Source: Fomes fomentarius
Taxonomy: Eukaryota > Basidiomycota > Agaricomycetes > Polyporales > Polyporaceae
Length of the DNA: 64,000 nt
Direction: 5' to 3'
Assembly (NCBI GenBank): GCA_022606135.1
Contig: JABYQN010000008.1
Location: 2,170,001-2,234,000 of the forward strand
In this document: positions 34,453 to 48,424 of the stretch, piece by piece
How the letters are laid out: the number at the start of each line of letters is the position of its first letter
Numbering within the stretch: the first letter of the stretch is position 1
The notes under the pieces: model-generated
Database searches by the model: none
Seen by the model: the letters and a program-made list of their open reading frames with translations, nothing else
What the model was told of the DNA's origin: nothing
Position numbers and translations under genes: made by a program

Positions 34453-37400
34453 TCAACGGCCCATAACGACCGGCGTCCCTCCCTGTCCCTGTCCCTGTCC
34501 TTGTGCAAGTATAGCATGCGCATGTCCACCCCCGAGCGCATGGGCCAGCTCCTCCGCTCCCGGGCCTCCTACCCCCGATGGCAACACCCCTCCCCCGCTG
34601 AGAGCCGAGCCCATCAGCCGCCTCTGCAGCACTGCCCGCTTCATGGTCATGTTCAGACTCAGGCTCATGTTCATCATCCCCCCGGGCGCCGCTCCCGCCA
34701 TCACCAGTCCCAACGGCTCCTTCGCGATGCCGGGGCGCGAGCGCGAGCGCTCCTTGCCCATGCCTTGGCCCTGCGCGATGTCCACCTTTTCGGAGCGGCT
34801 CTTCCGCTCGGTCCCGGGGTGGGTGGAGTGTTGTTGGTGCTGGTGCTGGTGCTGTATAGGTGGGTGTTGAGGATGTTGTGCTTGCTGTGGATGTGGAGCA
34901 TGCTGAGGATGTTGCGGATGTTGCGGATGTTGAGGATGTTGCGGATGCTGTGGTGGGCTGGCAGAGTGCATATGCGGCGAGCGTACATGAGTCAAACGGG
35001 TAACGACCGCGGTCCGCGCAGAGGGTCCGGGCGACATCGACGGCGCAGCAAGAGAGAGAGCAGACTTGTCCGGGAGGGACTCCGCACGGGGGGCGGGCGA
35101 CGGGAGAGGCGTGAGCGGCGAGGACGGGACCATGACGACGTCCCCATCTGCACTCGTGTTCGAATCCACATTCCCACTGGGCGCAGATACTGCGTTGGAA
35201 GCAGAAGTCGCGTCCGATGCCGTAGAAGAAGAGGTGTTGACGGTGACCTTCGGCTTGACCTTCTTCGTCGTAGTCGGATTGCTCGTCGATGATGAAGCGG
35301 ACGAAGCAGCAGAGGCCGACGCGAGGGCCTCAACGCGCGCAGCGCGAGCTCCCCGCTTATGTTGGCCCCTCCGCGACTCCTTCGGGTACTCGCACACCAG
35401 TCCTCTCCGCGTGCATTGGCTGTCGTGCACAGATCACCGTCAGCGTCGCTCTATCGCTCCTCGAACACACGCATACACCGAAGAAAGAACAAGGGAAAGA
35501 AAGAAGACAGAAAAACTCACTTGCATCGCTGCGGGCCTCCCGGCGGTGGCGGCCCACACGCGATCTTGCGCTCCCGACAGAACAAGCACGCCATGATCGG
35601 TTTCTTCTTCTCCGACTCCTTGCCCTCCCCGCCCTCCTCGCCCAGCGACATGTTCAACTGGAACATCGCCTGCCCCGGCACCATCTGACCCCCGTCACCG
35701 TCACCGTCGCGGTCGTCATCGACGTACCTGCTGCCGTCGTCCCCGTGCCCGTCGTTGCGGCGCCTGCCGTCGCCCCGGATGCGCTTGTAGATGCGGAGGC
35801 GGACCCGGTCGAGGAGGAAGAGGAAGAGCCAGGTGGGAACTGCGGGAATGGATAATCCACAACAGGCGGGGGAGACGCAGCACGCACGGTGCTCGGATTC
35901 TTGCGTGGCCGACCTCGGGGTCTCTTCTGCTGGTGCTGGTGCTGCACCTGTGGGCTCGAGCGTTCCGCCGGCGTAGGAGCGGCAGTCGGTTCGCTCTTGA
36001 TAGTCTGAGAGGTCGAAGGCGACGTTTGTGTTTTTGGTTGTGTTTGTGCAGGGCCAGAATCTGGGGAGGGAGGACGTAACGAGCCCATGGGAGGCGGCGA
36101 CTCGCTCTTCCGCTTCGGCACACGAGACGGTGCAGATGCGTTCGTCGAGGTCGACGCCGCGGAAGGGGAAGCGTTTGTCGACGACGACGACACTGAACTA
36201 GTCGTAGCGGCACGCAGCTTCGGTGAGACGGGCGTAATCGCACCCTCGAGCGTATAGCTCCGGGTCGGGCCCGTCGGGAGGGGCCGCGAATGGAGCGAGG
36301 TGCCGGTGAACCCTGGCATCATCTGCAGCTCTTGGGCGTGGGGCGAGATGGGCGAGTCGACGAACATGTCTGGGGAGTATGGGTGCGGGAACGCGGCGGC
36401 GGTGGCGGTGGGCGAGAACGGATGTTCTCGAGCGTTGACGTCGATGTAGAGGTCTGGCGGCTGCGGCGGGTAGAACTGCGTCGATGGCACGGTGGGCGAG
36501 AAGGGAAGGTAAATAGCAAGGGATGCGTGGACGGATAAGCGAATGAATGAATGTATGTATGAATGAATGGGAGAATAGAATGGGTGGGTAATGAGCATGG
36601 AGAGATGAATGAATACGACACAGAAGATGAGGACTCACCCCGGCCGCGTTGTCCCAGTTATGAGCCGGCATCTGATCGGAGTACTGGATCGAGTAGAGGT
36701 GCTCCTGTCCGTCGTCCATGGACTCCTGCTTGCACTCCATCTGGTGGTCGTACTCGTAGTCGTGGTCGTGGTCGTTGTCGTCGGATGCGCCCACGTCCAT
36801 GGACATGGGCTCCTCGACGTACTGCGAACCGAACTCGAGCGCATGATCGAGCTGGTATGGGGATGACGCCGAGAGGGAATCGTTGGACATCCACATCTGG
36901 GCGTCGTCGTCTGGCAGAGGGTGGTCGAGCTCTTCGCGCTTGACGGTCACGGAGGTAGGGCCGGATATATGCGCGTTATGAGCGTCGGCAGTGGCATTCG
37001 GATTTGTCAGGGCGGGTGAAGGGGCGTGTGGGGACGAGTTGCTGTGATGCGGGGTGTGAATACGGGATGAGTGTTGAGGCGACTGGGAATGAGAATGGTG
37101 GTGATGGATGGTCGGGTTCCAAAGCTAGGCGGAATGAATGATCGGGTAAGGCCAGAGCACTTTTAGGTCGGCAAAGAGAGGGAGAAGACTGACCGTGGGC
37201 GAGTGTACGTACTCGGATGGTTGGCTGTGAGCGTATGATGACGAGAGGCTGGAGGCGGGCGAGTGGGATTGGGATTGGGAGTGCGAATGGGAGTGAGGGT
37301 AGGGTGATGAGCTGAGGGCGTCGAGCGCGCGTGGGGTGGGAGGGAGAAATGGTGGTGCTGGATGCGGGGAGCATGATCATCAGCGTCCGTCAGTGGCTGT

Positions 37401-37689
37401 CACGGTCGAACTCTGGGTGCTACTCGGGGAAGAGAAGAGAAGAGGACGCACAGTGGTAGTGATCGCTGCCTGCAAATGCTCCAGTCCTGCACTCTCCAAA
37501 ACGGACTGCGCCCTGCCTCTCGCTGTCCATCTGATCGTGGCGCACGGCGCTCGAGTTTGCGAAGGCAGGTGGGGAAGGCGCGTAGGGTGGTGGGTGGGCG
37601 GGAGAGCGGTCGTCAAAGGAAGGTAGGTCGGACTCGAGGGAGGGCGGGAACTGGAAGAGACCAGGGATGCCGGGATGGGGGTGGAGCAT
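34453..37689 (-). CDS. Zn(II)2Cys6 transcription factor with AT-hook and C-terminal-half zinc cluster
   Basis: Five or more exons. Probable start 37689 (MLHPHPGIPGLFQFPP); an earlier start cannot be excluded. Spliced joins I could verify: HYH|SPPFLPPTP, YVHSPT|LWNPTIHHHH, NAAG|FYPPQPPDLYIDV, and RC|NQCTRRGLVCEYP. The N-terminal half is Ser/His/Pro-rich and acidic. An AT-hook (KRPRGRPRKN) lies near 35900. The zinc cluster is CLFCRERKIAC, a Gly/Pro loop, then C-N-Q-C and VC (six Cys), split by an intron at 35442-35519. This layout, with the cluster deep in the protein, is known in agaricomycete regulators. After it comes a Gln/His/Pro repeat (about 34850-34970) and a Gly-rich end. The joint near 35700-35790 is unresolved. 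It would bind DNA in the nucleus; targets are unknown. The upstream region is unusually long. Confidence 0.85.
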
Positions 37690-40156
37690 GGAGAGAGGGG
37701 ACGATGAGGACGATGGGGAGATTGTCGCGATCGGTGATCTGGCACGGGTAATGGATAAGAGATATGGAAGGGATCGCGGAAGCAAAACGGCGACGGGCGT
37801 CGGGGCAGGAGGAGAGGAAGGGCACGGGGGAGAGGAGTGGAATACTTATGTGGTCAGGGACAGCAAGACACACGTGTAGAGCTCGCGCGAGTGGCTGCTC
37901 GTGCAGTGCGAGGCTGAGGGGGAGCCCCAGGGGTCGGTAGCTGAACGAGCCTCGCGCGGTAGGTCGTCTGCTATTCCAACTCTCTCACCCTTCCGACCGT
38001 TCATGCTAAACCTTTCTCGTCTTCTAATCCCAGTCTTATCGCCTCCATCCCAGGCAACGTCCCTGGCCAGCCCAACATGGCTCCCCTACCCACATTTACA
38101 CCCACCGTCCTCCCACCCGCCACCAGTCTGCATTCCCCACCCACATAGCTACCCTCTAGCCTCACCCAGCTTTCCTCGACATTCATTCCACCTGCCTCCC
38201 AACCCCTCCCCGTGTTCCCTCAAATCGCCCTCCCCATATCCTCTCCCTCCAACCGCTTACCTAACCCCCAATCTCCTTCCACTGAACCCAATCTCCATCG
38301 GCTGCGCGCCCGCTAATGAACTTCCCAAGACGTAACATGCTCTAAAGCGTCCGCACCACCCTCCTCCGACCTCCCGCTGCGCACCTACACCTGCCCCCGT
38401 CCAATCCATACCCCGTCAAACCACCCCACACACCCACCACACCCTTTGGCCGGAAGAATGTCTCTCGTCCACCCACAATCTCGCTTAATCACCCTCGACC
38501 TCCTCTGCGCCTCCGAAATCTTCTCACTTCCTTCTCGTCACTCTAGCGTTTATTCCCGGTCCTCCCTCCCTCGCATCTCCGGTCCGCACCTCCACAAATC
38601 CAGTAATTCACCCATCCACTCGCCCACCCGCTCCCCTATGTAGCAGCCCGCGCGTAGCGACCCGAGCCCGGACGAACGCCGCAACTTCTCCTTCTCCGCG
38701 CTTTCCTCCACCCGCTGCGAATTCTCTATGACGCCATGGCCCACCACACACTCCATCTTCGCAGCATTCGCACCGACCCGCCCGTCTGTTCGAACGCGTG
38801 TCCCCCTGCCGCGTGCGGCCGTCTGCACCCGGCTTCTCCTCTTGCTGCCAGGCTGCCAGGTGCCAAGTGCACGTGTCCTTCGCCTCGATCACATACACTC
38901 GAGGTCGGACGCACAAAGAGACTCGAGAGATCACGATTCAGCACAACGCCCGCATCTTCCTCCTCGTGCGCATGCATGACTGACAAGTATTAGTCCTCAC
39001 TCCTCATCGCGTCTCCCCCCCGCAGCCATGGCCACATCTATTAGCTAATCATGAGGTAGCATATCCTCTCGAGGACGCTGTCCTTCCGACCTTTAGCAGG
39101 CCTTGTGACCGCACTTGTGTCTTCCCAACACCTTCGCACCGCGCGTGTCTACCCGGATCTACACCGAGGCCCCACCCCCCCACACACCCACAACACTCAC
39201 TCGCGTGCCACAACGCGCACCGATAATCTTAATGCACTGCTGATCCATCGCGCGAAGGGCCCCAATCGTTACGTGAACGCCCCGCGGGCCCTGTGGGTGG
39301 CCCGCGGTTTTCAAATCACGCTATTCCGCGATCGTCCTGCGATTCGCCCATCGCTTCCACTTCACAAGCACACACTCCCACCGCTCCTATGGGGTTTGTG
39401 GCCCATCTCGTCCCCGTGACCAGCGCAGGACTCTGATCAGTGATCAGTGATCAAGACTCGATAACTTAACTTGAAAGTTGAGGCCACTTGATTCAGTTTG
39501 CACCACCCGAGACTCTGACCACCCAGATGACATTGCACCAAGCTCATGCTCAGATATCGCCTCACGCGCTGTCCCGAGCTGCTGCGTTTTTGCTCCCATG
39601 TGACCACGACCGCTGCCGGCATAATGCATTCGAGCGACGAACCTACAGTCGCAACGAGCCTGCCAGCACGCCTGCACGCTACTCCCGACCCAGCGCGACC
39701 CTTGTTTTGAATCGAGGCTGTGAGTCGTGACCCGCGACAGTGCCATATGCATATGGATTATCGCGACCAGCGTACGGCATTCTGATCCAGAACGTCGCGC
39801 GAGCCTGAGCGTCGTCGAGTCTCCGAGACAGTCGTGGCTGAGCGAGCGGATGTGTCGAATTCTGTCACAGTCCAGTGGACTGCGGCTCTCGAGGTCGTGT
39901 ATGCGGAGGAGACTATATCGATATCGAAGCGATGTCGATCGGTCGACTTTCGAGCTGTCAGGGAGCCGGAGCGGGCTGTGCCCAGGATCGAATATCTGAG
40001 AAGAACGAATGGAACGGAATGATATGGTATGTACGCGCAGCGTTGCGGCTGGTTACGCGGTGGATAGACAGCATGAATGGTTTGCAATTGAAAACATATC
40101 CTGCAGGTGGGTCTGACGCCGTGAGCCGTCGGGATCACACCAACCCGACTCGGAGT

Positions 40157-40181
40157 CCAAATCCAAATCCAAATCCAAATC
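40157..40181. repeat. AAATCC hexanucleotide repeat
   Basis: About four perfect units. Confidence 0.7.
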
Positions 40182-40479
40182 ACGAAACCGCGATCATAGC
40201 GGTGCACCTGTTTGCGTTCCCCTCCACTGTCCAGTGCGCTGTCGTCTGTGACTAACCGCCTACGTATACGTATGCATGCTAACTTTGTTCAGAACACGTA
40301 TAACGGCACCGATGGACAGGGAACGCCAAGCTGCAATTCCCGCCTTTTTCGGGTGCGCTCGCATACCCTCGGAGTCCGCACTCTGTACCGTGTGTGTCAC
40401 AGTGGGCCGATGCCCGATGCCCGAGGCTGGTATTTGTTGACAGTATCACGGATACTAGTACTCCTTGCGCGTTTCGGGA

Positions 40480-40513
40480 CCAAGACCAAGACCAAGACCA
40501 ACACCAAGACCGC
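40480..40513. repeat. CAAGAC hexanucleotide repeat
   Basis: About five units, one with a CAACAC variant. Confidence 0.7.
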
Positions 40514-41636
40514 GTTGGATAACGAGAAATCACGCATGATCTACTGGCGCGACGGCCGAGGAGTCAGGACAGGACGGGCTGACTCGCAGCTATCAGCTAT
40601 CATAGCCTGAGGATACAGTTGCGACTCGTCAGTACTAGTACTGTAAGTAACATTTTGCAATCGACAAGACTGCCTCGGAAGGCAAAGAAAGGCTGACCTT
40701 TGGCGCGCACCGGATTCCGTCTATTGCAGTTTATACTCGGTGGTGACCTGTTCACTGACAGTGGAAACACAGTCCAGTGGGAGGCCGGGGAGAGCTCTCT
40801 CGCTCTCTCTCCTCCTCCCCCTCCGATTCGGGAGTGGTACCTCCCCCTCTACATGTACATCTGTCGAATCCCGCTCGGACTCTAGTATCCCGACCCCTCG
40901 CCCGACCTGTGAGTGGGCCCAGGATTCGAGGAGTTAGGACCCTCGGCCCAAGCGCGCCGCTCTCTACGCCCTCCAAAAACACATCTCTCTATACGCGTAT
41001 ACGCCCCCTCTGTCCCTGCGAGTCTATGCCTCTCCGATCACTGGCTATCGACGCTTCAGCCCGGCTCCGCCAGCCATACTCATACTCATACTCGTCCCGT
41101 CTGGTCTAACGCCACCACTCCGGGGACCTTCTGTCAGGCTCTCAAGCTTCCCAAACTTTAAGTTCAGGACTTGCTGCATGCCTGATAGCACTTGTTACTA
41201 CTTGGTACGCCGGCCACGCTCCGCAGTGCGCACCACCAGGCCGATTCTTCAACCTTCGGAGGCTCCCACTCCGAGTCAGTCCATGTTGCAGACCTCTGAC
41301 TCTACGATCATGCCCTCTACGTATATGGTTCAGGCTGCGCAGTCGCAGTCGCGATCGTGGTTGTGGTCGTGGCACCGGGCGCTGCTCTGGACTGTGGAAT
41401 CTGTCTGGGGTCTGTAACAGGGCATGGTGCGAAGGTCCGGACTGGGACTGTGCACTTGCTCTACACGGACTGCTCCCACTCACTTGCTCACTTGCAAGTC
41501 GCGAGTTCCTAGAATCCTAACTCGCTCCCGAACGACCCTGGGAACGCCAACGCGCAAGGCCATGCACATGCCTACTCAGCAGGTCCCTCTCACAGGCTTG
41601 CGCTTCCACTACTCAGTAGTTGCAGGTCGCGCATGC

Positions 41637-41663
41637 CAGCAGCAGCAGCAGCAGCAGCAGCAG
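41637..41663. repeat. CAG trinucleotide repeat
   Basis: Nine uninterrupted CAG units in a non-coding context. Confidence 0.85.
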
Positions 41664-44600
41664 TTGGGCGCTGACCGTGGCACCTTGCGGATGCGCACAC
41701 TTCTGCCAACCATACCGTGCTTCTGCGTTTATGCACATGTTCTGGCCTGCTGCCTGAGAGATCCCCCCTCGCCCCCCCCCGTACGGGTCAATGCATTAAG
41801 TAGGCATCAGGCCTGGGCTCGGGCTCACAGCGGAATGTGCACGCTTGAACGTTAACGTTTGCTTTAACGCTTGCTTGCTCCCATGGCCACCCCACGCTCC
41901 GCTCCGCTCGGGGCCGCGCTGGCGAGCGGGCCGTTTGGGTCGTCTCTGCGATCCGGTCAGCAGTACTAATACTATCTAGTTGCGGTCGCGGCCCCCTCTC
42001 GAAAGGAAGATATGTCAGATTTGGACGTTCTGGACTGGCCATGCGGCGTGGTTCGCGCGGCGCGCGGGGGAACTGGTTACTCGAGAAGGGTGCTTGCCCC
42101 CACTGGGAGAGGAAACGCTTCCATTGATTCAACACTCTTGATTCATCACTTCTTGCTCACACTCTCACCTACGCTCTCCGTCACACTCAGGCTCTCATCC
42201 TCATCGTATGCTGAACAATGTCACTTTGTACTAGTCACGGGGGGTGACGAACTGGACGCTCCGTGCCTGCTTTCCCTCAGCTGCCTGCCGCACACCCGCT
42301 GTGTCCGTAACGGAACCATTAGCGTCAGGGCGGAACGCTGCGTAGGACTGCATCCGCGTGCGTGCAAAGAAATTTGAAACTCGGTGCCCCCCCCCAACCA
42401 TTTGGTGCGGATTGGACCCGTCTCGCGTTCCGCAACGCGCGTGTGTGAAGTGTTCACTGTCTATCTCGGATGGCACGGGGGTTCGCTGAATTCAACTAGG
42501 AACAACCTGTAGGAAGGAGGTTGGGCGATGCCAGCATAGCTTCCACGCACGACGCACGACGCACGGCGCAGGCGCAGGCTCAGGCTGAAGAGCACCGTGA
42601 TGTTTGGATCGTGGGGCAGGGACCGCACGCCGGCACCGCGGGCTGCCGCTCCCTTATCCTCTCCCTCCCTAGCCGGTGTCAGATACGCTCAATGCTCTTT
42701 TGCTACACCGTGAAGACAGCCAATATCCCTGAGGAGAATAGTGACTAGGCCATGGGGCCCGCGTCACTGCAGCTGCTGACTCTGACTTGAAGACGTGGTT
42801 CCTCGTATTTGTGTAGTTCTGATCGATATCGATCACGCCGACTCTCACTCGGACTTGGGAAGCCGTTCAAGGACAGCTTGGACTCCGGCCTCTGCGCGGA
42901 GTCGAGACGTGAACTCGCGGAGCGCAAGTCAAGTGCAGTTGCGTGCGCTCGAAGTTCCAATCTGCCTTGAACGAGCTCGCGAGGAGGCTTGACAAGGCAA
43001 GTGCGAGTGGACCCGCTCCTTCTACTGGGATCATTTTTGTTTACGTCTCGACCACATTTCCTTCGCAGAGGCAAGATCTATGCATTGCTTATCGAGTCTC
43101 GAACCAGTGGATGGCTGCCGACGTTAACGCCCCCTGCGCACGCGGGGTAGTAGTACGGCACCGTCTCTCTCTGGGTCGTACGTCGATTCTAAGTACTGTA
43201 AGTACTTACACCGCTTGATGTCGAGTACGGCATGCATAGCTGGCAGCTCTCGGTCCATGCGCGGTCGCCCCCTTTGGCTCACTGTGATTTGCAGGACGAT
43301 CCGGACTGCGCATCCACATAACTAGGGAAGGCGGTTGCCAGTCTCGGCCCCAGTGAGTTTCGCTGTCACTCTGCCTCTCGGACTATGTATAAGTACAGTT
43401 GGACGATCGCGGACGATGTCTCGACGTCATTGGTTCTACTCTAACGCCACTCGCGCACGGACCTCGATGCACCGTGATTTGTGCGATTCGACGACTCTTC
43501 CCGTCGTATATGGCATTCGGACGACCAACGCTGGCTGGCACCTCAGCCTGGACGTCACTGAGAGCAGGACTGCGCAAATATTCCTGTCTCAGGGGCCTGT
43601 TATCTAACGGACCGACCCATTCGCTCGCGAGTGGGGGGGAGGACGAGATCTGGGGATTTCATCGGCCGAAAGACCGCGACCGCGACCTGGAACACGCGCT
43701 TACCTCACAGGCAGGGGAAGGCGAGGTTCGCGCGTACGTACGTGCCTGCACGGCCGTTTTCCGAGTTCCCGTTGGGGCCATGGCTTCGACTTCGAAAGGA
43801 AGGGGGCCGTGTATGACGTCGACGCCGTAATGATGAAGGGCAGCCAAGGTCAATTAGCCGTTGGAAGCTCGTCTGCTTCGCGCGATCCCAAGCCGTCCCG
43901 TCCGCCAAATCCGCGTGTCCTCTGCCGTCATCCTCTCACTTGGCCTCCCCCCCTCCCCCCGAGGTGGCGCTGGTGAGAATTCGAGTCGTGCTGCACGATC
44001 GCCATCACCCGCAATCGATATCTATCCATTAGCAACGATGAGGGCGTTACGACACCGACGGCGACGGTGACGGCGACGACAGGGATGTTGGCATCGGCTG
44101 TAGTGTTACACGACGTCCTGAAGCCACGCCATCTGTCACTTGTATGCACCCTCTTCCTCCTATTTGAATTCTCCCCCACCCCCAACGCCAGCGGCTCAGG
44201 CTATCCCCGGTTCAGCATCCAGTACGCCGCCCAGACACAACAGATTCGAGATGACACACTTTGATGTTTCCCTACCCACTCACTGAATTTCCTCACTTGG
44301 GCTTTTTCGACACCCATCCAATCATCCCAGCACCATCCGTTCGCGTGTGCCAGAGCCGCCCCGTACGTTAATCCGCGTCAAACTGACAGATGGCGGCTGC
44401 CAGATGCGCGAGACGTGCGTCGGATTCTCGCCGGGTGCTTCGATTGCTGCATCTGGACGACGGCGGGCGTGCTTGACGATGCGTGTTCAGTACATGCTTC
44501 AAGTTGTGTAACGGCGCGCGAAGGCCAGAACCTGAGGCCTGAATGGGCGTTTGCGGAGGATCGTCATCCCGAGGGTGGCACGTTGACTGCTGACTGATGA

Positions 44601-44986
44601 CAGCTTCGTTACTTGCTTGAGTTAAGCATCAACGCCTTGCGCAGCGTGCGTGACCGGGTGAGAAGAGAATGGGGCCCGGGAGAAGATACACAGGCAGGCT
44701 GGTGTGTACACTCAGCACTCGGTTTGATTTGAGGCGGAACCTGTCGGGGTGCCAGTGTGTCATCAGGACTCGGTGCGCTCGATGGGGTTCGAGCTCGGTG
44801 CTCACGAATTAAGCTCCCCGCCGCCACAGCGGTGGCACCAACTAAAAGGCCCCAAGTCATAGGCTGTCAATGAAAATAGTGCGCGGGACCACGTATCCAC
44901 ATGTCGTCCCACCGCGGCGACTTGAATGCACGTGTAAGTAATCTATTCCGAACAGAACAGGTCCAGAAAGTCGTGCCACTGTGTTG

Positions 44987-45009
44987 ACGAGACGAGACGA
45001 GACGAGACG
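44987..45009. repeat. GACGA pentanucleotide repeat
   Basis: About four to five units. Confidence 0.7.
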
Positions 45010-46703
45010 GGGCGGAAGATAGATGGAGTGCTCGGGTAAGCCTCCCCCCTACCCCTACCCGCCGGCGCCGCGCTCTTCACGGTCTTTAGGAAGGCTTCGT
45101 GTTTGAATAAGTTTTATGGGGTGGCTGGCACGTCGATGCACATGTCAGCCACTTCACGCTTACTTCGCGGCGGGTGCATGGCTATACCGCGGGACGCGAG
45201 TGGAGCGTCCGTCCTCCTTAAGCTTTGCAACTCCACGTTCTTCCGCCTTCACCGTGATGACTCGCGAGGGATCCGAAGGCGAAGGCGAGAGCGAGGTTGA
45301 GCTTAAAGGTAGAGCGAGGACGGTTCAACGTTGAACGTTCAACTTCGACCGCTCCGAACTCACCGTTCCTTTGAATTTCTGCTTCCTTTTTTGTGAAAGC
45401 TTCGGCAAGACCGTGCTGCACACGCAAGAGGTACTGAGTCGCCACTGGTGCGCTTAAGCTCCGAGTTCGAGAGTTTGACTCTACTGGCACCGTTCACTCG
45501 GACGGAATGGCCAACGGCGATCGTGCCAGCATTGCATCCAGTCCTGAACCACTGACAGTGAATTGTGCGGGGTGAAAGGGGGTGGATAGGGAGTCACTTG
45601 CATTATTTGGACTCTCAGTCTGATGCTGCGGACATGGCTGGGACGAGATAGCAGCGAGGGAGTTGAAACCTGAAAGTAGCTGTCAAAGTCGAGCTAGTTA
45701 GCGCCCATTTTCAATGATTAAAACGCGCGCCTACCTGGGATAATGAGTCCTTTTGGCATCCTCCTCAGCGAGTCATCGCGCAGAGCTTCAAGTACCATCA
45801 CGTTCCCACTCGAGCTCCGGCTGTTTAACACCGTCGATGATGCGGAGGATCTGGATTCGCGATGATTGTCGTCCACTGTATCGGCGGAACGTACGTATAC
45901 GTGCTCTCTCGCCGTGCCTGGGTTGGCATTCTGCGTACGTGCTGTACTTACAAGTTGCTACCAGGCCATCTACCCGCACCACTTGGTGGGAAGCTTGAAA
46001 CTCCTCTCACCCTACCCCCGGTCGAGTCTTCTACTCGGGTGGAAAGAGCGACTCGCCCCGGATGCATCATGCCGTCGACGCAACCCACCTCGTTACCCAC
46101 GAACCTGAACCACACATGTCTTTTGACAAAGACAGATATGCTAGGGTAAACCCTCAGGCTTCAGGTCCTAGGAAGAGTTCGTGATTTGTGGGGTGTTTCC
46201 GGGAGTGGATGACCACGCACCCTCGTGGTACCTCATGGAACTTCGCGTGAACAGTGGTAGGGTGTACACGATGCGCGCGGCGCAGCCGGGAAGAAGGAGG
46301 GGCGTGCGGGGCCGTCCACTGCTCGGTTTGGGGGCAGCGTTCGCCGTGACTACTCGAGCTCGTAATGAGGAATTCGAAGGCGAGCTTGGAACTTGGAAAG
46401 ACCCCGAGGTATCGTTCTTCTGCTATTAAGAGCATTAACTAATATGAATATGTAGCCTAGAGCTTGGCGCACTCGGGCTGACGGGTGTTATGGATCTCCA
46501 TGATGAAGCAAATCGCGGAGCTCGAGCTCGAGCTCGGAGAAGGTGAAGGTAAAGCGGTATACACAAAGTGCAGCCAGCAGTACTCCCGAGTCGGCGCGAA
46601 ATGACATGAAATGAAATGTAATGAATGCCGGATCGGCGGCGCGTCATCATCGCCTCGCCTCGCCTCGCACAATCTCCGTGCCAGTGGTCGCGAGCTCCAG
46701 CAG

Positions 46704-46735
46704 TTCGCTACTCGCTACTCGCTACTCGCTACTCG
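46704..46735. repeat. CGCTACT heptanucleotide repeat
   Basis: Four consecutive units. Confidence 0.7.
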
Positions 46736-47092
46736 TACGCGTGCGTGTGTGCCGGCTTACACACACTAAGTAGTAAGTACCTGCGGCCTTCATGGAACAT
46801 TATAGCTATGACTACACGTACGAAAGATGCTTACGCGGCCCTCTCTACTAGTACCCGACCTTCTCTACCATTCGATCGCTGACAGCACTGGACCTGATGC
46901 GACGGGCTCGAGTCACAACAGCCGTCGGGGAGGCGGCGCCGGCTCCTCATGCTGCTGGTTCTTGGTCGATTTGCTCATGTCCGAAGGCTCCCGACTTACT
47001 CACAGCCTGCTCCCAGAAACTGAATGAACATTCTGAATACGACACCGGGTGCGGACGCGGACTCCTCGTGGCCATATTTCCGGGTCAGGACT

Positions 47093-47116
47093 CCCCCCCC
47101 CCCCCCCCCACACACA
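47093..47116. repeat. Poly-C run followed by CA repeat
   Basis: A run of 17 C passing directly into a short ACAC tract. Confidence 0.8.
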
Positions 47117-47410
47117 CGGTACGTGGTACGCACGTCGCACGGGCACTGCCTGCACCGTCATGATGGCTCGGAGACGAACGCACGCCGGGGCTCAGTTCAT
47201 TACGGACCCGCTTGAATGTTAATACTCGAGAGTCGCTCTCGGATATGGATATGGTGATTATGTACGACCCTCGCCTGTTGCGGGTGCACTGTGTGACTCA
47301 GGCTGTGTACCCGAGACGAAGGAGAACCGTCGCCGGCGGCGGCAGCAGTGTGGATTGTATACTAACGGGTTACCTTTGACCTGCAGCCGCATTAACGGCG
47401 GTGCCAGTGG

Positions 47411-47461
47411 CTTCTTCTTCTTCTTCTTCTTCTTCTTTTTCTTCTTCTTCCTCTTCTTCTT
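47411..47461. repeat. CTT trinucleotide repeat
   Basis: About 50 bp of mostly CTT units with a few substitutions; a polypurine/polypyrimidine tract. Confidence 0.85.
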
Positions 47462-48324
47462 GTCTCCTTCTTGTCTCCTTCTCTGGTTGTTGTTGGATAT
47501 GATATGTTGGATAAGCTTCACGCGAACTCTGCGAATTTGGGGGGGCCCGAACTGCGATAAGCTTATGGACTTCGCGACATCGACACGGTTCGGAGGGCGC
47601 GGATTTGGGCATAGGATATGCGCCTCCAGCTTGAGCCCGGGTCCGAGGGCCGGGGTGTTTGTGATCTGTGTGGGGGTAGCCTCGAGATCACAGAGGGGTA
47701 GTGGAGTACTGCGACTTTTCGTTTCCTGACCTATGCTATGCAGTGACGAAACGGGTCGCCCAGGCCTGGCAGAGGGCCTAATACGGTCATTTCGAAAAGG
47801 TATAATCCATTATTCATTGTTAGACCTATCGCGCGGCACGGTCCGCAATATTTGGATATACAACCCACAGGAACGCACCAGCGCACTCTGATATGATCTG
47901 ACTATCCCGACCTCTGCCGACACTAGTAGTAATGCTGCTGCTTCCTGCGTCGGTCACACACCGGGGTGTGTACCCGTCTCAGGTCGATTTGTATCCCCGT
48001 GCCATTTTGAGCCACAGTCTCGTCAGGGCCCGTCACTGCTCAGAGTCACTGGCAACCGGACCGCGCAGTCACCCACTGGCATCGCTGCCTAGCCGGGCTG
48101 TCAAACGTGGATCGGTGGAACACGCAGGGAGCTCGGTATGGGCATGCGCCCTTCCCAGAACGTAACGGCTTTACGGGATCAGGTACGTGGTGGTGCGTTT
48201 GTGCGCTCGGGGATGGATGGATGGGGGCTGTGAGTGAGTGAGTAAGTGGGTGGGGCGCTCTGGGCTGGACTGGACGTTAGCTGATAGCAGGTCCTTGCTC
48301 GGTTCCGTGCTCTGTTGAGGCCTG

Positions 48325-48424
48325 TCCGCTGTCTCGCTGTCTCGCTGTCTCGCTGTCTTGATCTAGAATGGGAATAGGAAGGGGAGTGGGAATGGGAGTG
48401 GGAATGGGAATGGGAATGGGAAAA
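48325..48424. repeat. Compound minisatellite: GCTGTCTC units then GGGAAT/GGGAGT units
   Basis: Four octanucleotide units at 48325-48359 are followed after a few bases by about ten hexanucleotide GGGAAT/GGGAGT units (48368-48424), which are G-rich on the plus strand. Confidence 0.7.

Noticed and set aside
34501..35292. Long plus-strand ORF of 263 codons
   Set aside because: Antisense shadow of the transcription factor's GC-rich low-complexity exon.
47258..47612. Lys/Glu-rich minus-strand ORFs
   Set aside because: Open only because they translate the CTT/GAA microsatellite.
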